Source of the DNA: Treponema sp.
GTDB taxonomy: Bacteria > Spirochaetota > Spirochaetia > Treponematales > Breznakiellaceae
Direction: 5' to 3'
Assembly (NCBI GenBank): GCA_009785045.1
Contig: WQXC01000009.1
Coordinates: 1 to 22,414 of the forward strand
Length of the DNA: 22,414 nucleotides
The notes below the pieces were generated by a model. It was not told where the DNA came from. It saw nothing but the letters and a program-made list of their open reading frames with translations, and made no database searches. The translations under genes were made by a program, and so were the position numbers. This document shows, one piece after another, positions 22,310 to 22,414 of the stretch; within the stretch, counting starts at the first letter, position 1, and each line of letters begins with the position of its first letter.

Positions 22310-22414
22310 CTACTGTGGTCGTGTGACTAACATACCGTTTGGACGTTCAACAAAGTTGGTTAAGCCAAAATGGTAGGGGAGCTGGTTATCGAATGCAGGA
22401 CTGGTATTCTGAAG
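22310..22414 (-). CDS. C-terminal end of an unknown protein (runs off the window)
   Basis: A minus-strand frame is open from the right edge for 34 codons and stops with TAG at 22312-22310. The peptide ends NFVERPNGMLVTRPQ and contains the aromatic stretch QLPYHFGLTNF. The frame is judged real because it stops 11 nt before a GC-rich hairpin and 45 nt before a strong intrinsic terminator oriented to end it, and because the other minus-strand frames I read here close early. No family can be assigned from so short a piece. Confidence 0.55.
   Translation of the reverse strand, partial: LQNTSPAFDNQLPYHFGLTNFVERPNGMLVTRPQ

Noticed and set aside
1..22414. CRISPR arrays, tRNA or rRNA genes, insertion sequences, attachment sites
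   Set aside because: No regularly spaced repeats, cloverleaf sequences, rRNA blocks, transposase motifs or flanking direct repeats were found by reading both strands.

Overview
The window looks like chromosomal DNA of a spirochaete, most likely Treponema-like. The grounds are low G+C, AT-rich promoters, housekeeping genes in long overlapping runs, a c-di-AMP cyclase gene with a YbbR gene behind it, a DUF2225 protein, and a free-standing DbpA-type RNA-binding domain. The genus is an inference from gene content and style, not a database match. I see no rRNA, tRNA, CRISPR array, insertion sequence or prophage. Coding density is very high and no gap exceeds 300 bases.

Layout. Positions 1-9347 are all minus strand. 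Read in transcription order they hold cdaA (c-di-AMP synthase), a YbbR/CdaR-like regulator, acpS, a DUF2225 protein, truA, a polyamine ABC transporter (potA-potB-potC followed by two tandem potD lipoprotein genes), rpmB, and the start of an unknown gene. Most junctions overlap by 1-10 nt. An intrinsic terminator ends the pot operon, and the rpmB -10 box lies inside that terminator's loop.

Positions 9462-13071 are plus strand: a response regulator with a SARP-like output domain, its LytS/YehU-type histidine kinase partner, and a degenerate HD-GYP-like protein. Positions 13077-18252 are minus strand: valS, a stand-alone RelA/SpoT-type HD hydrolase, and dxs. Divergent from valS, on the plus strand, are a cytoplasmic GH43 glycosidase and the DbpA-domain protein. 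These meet a convergent unknown membrane protein gene (minus), which is itself divergent from a GloB-like metallo-beta-lactamase-fold gene (plus). The right end has a small two-gene minus-strand cassette (a 66-aa protein plus a DUF2335 membrane protein), a strong bidirectional hairpin terminator, and the C-terminal end of one more minus-strand gene.

Two points stand out. (1) At the divergent promoters, genes lack a Shine-Dalgarno sequence and carry a -10-like hexamer just before ATG. Three unrelated genes (cdaA, GH43, gloB-like) share TGn-TATTAT-N6-ATG, which would put transcription start on the A of ATG, that is, leaderless mRNAs. Genes inside operons mostly keep recognisable Shine-Dalgarno sites. 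(2) Two genes appear to begin at non-standard codons: dxs at ATT and the membrane protein at ACG. In both, the reading frame upstream of the nearest ATG/GTG/TTG encodes a family-typical or membrane-typical N-terminus behind a good ribosome binding site.
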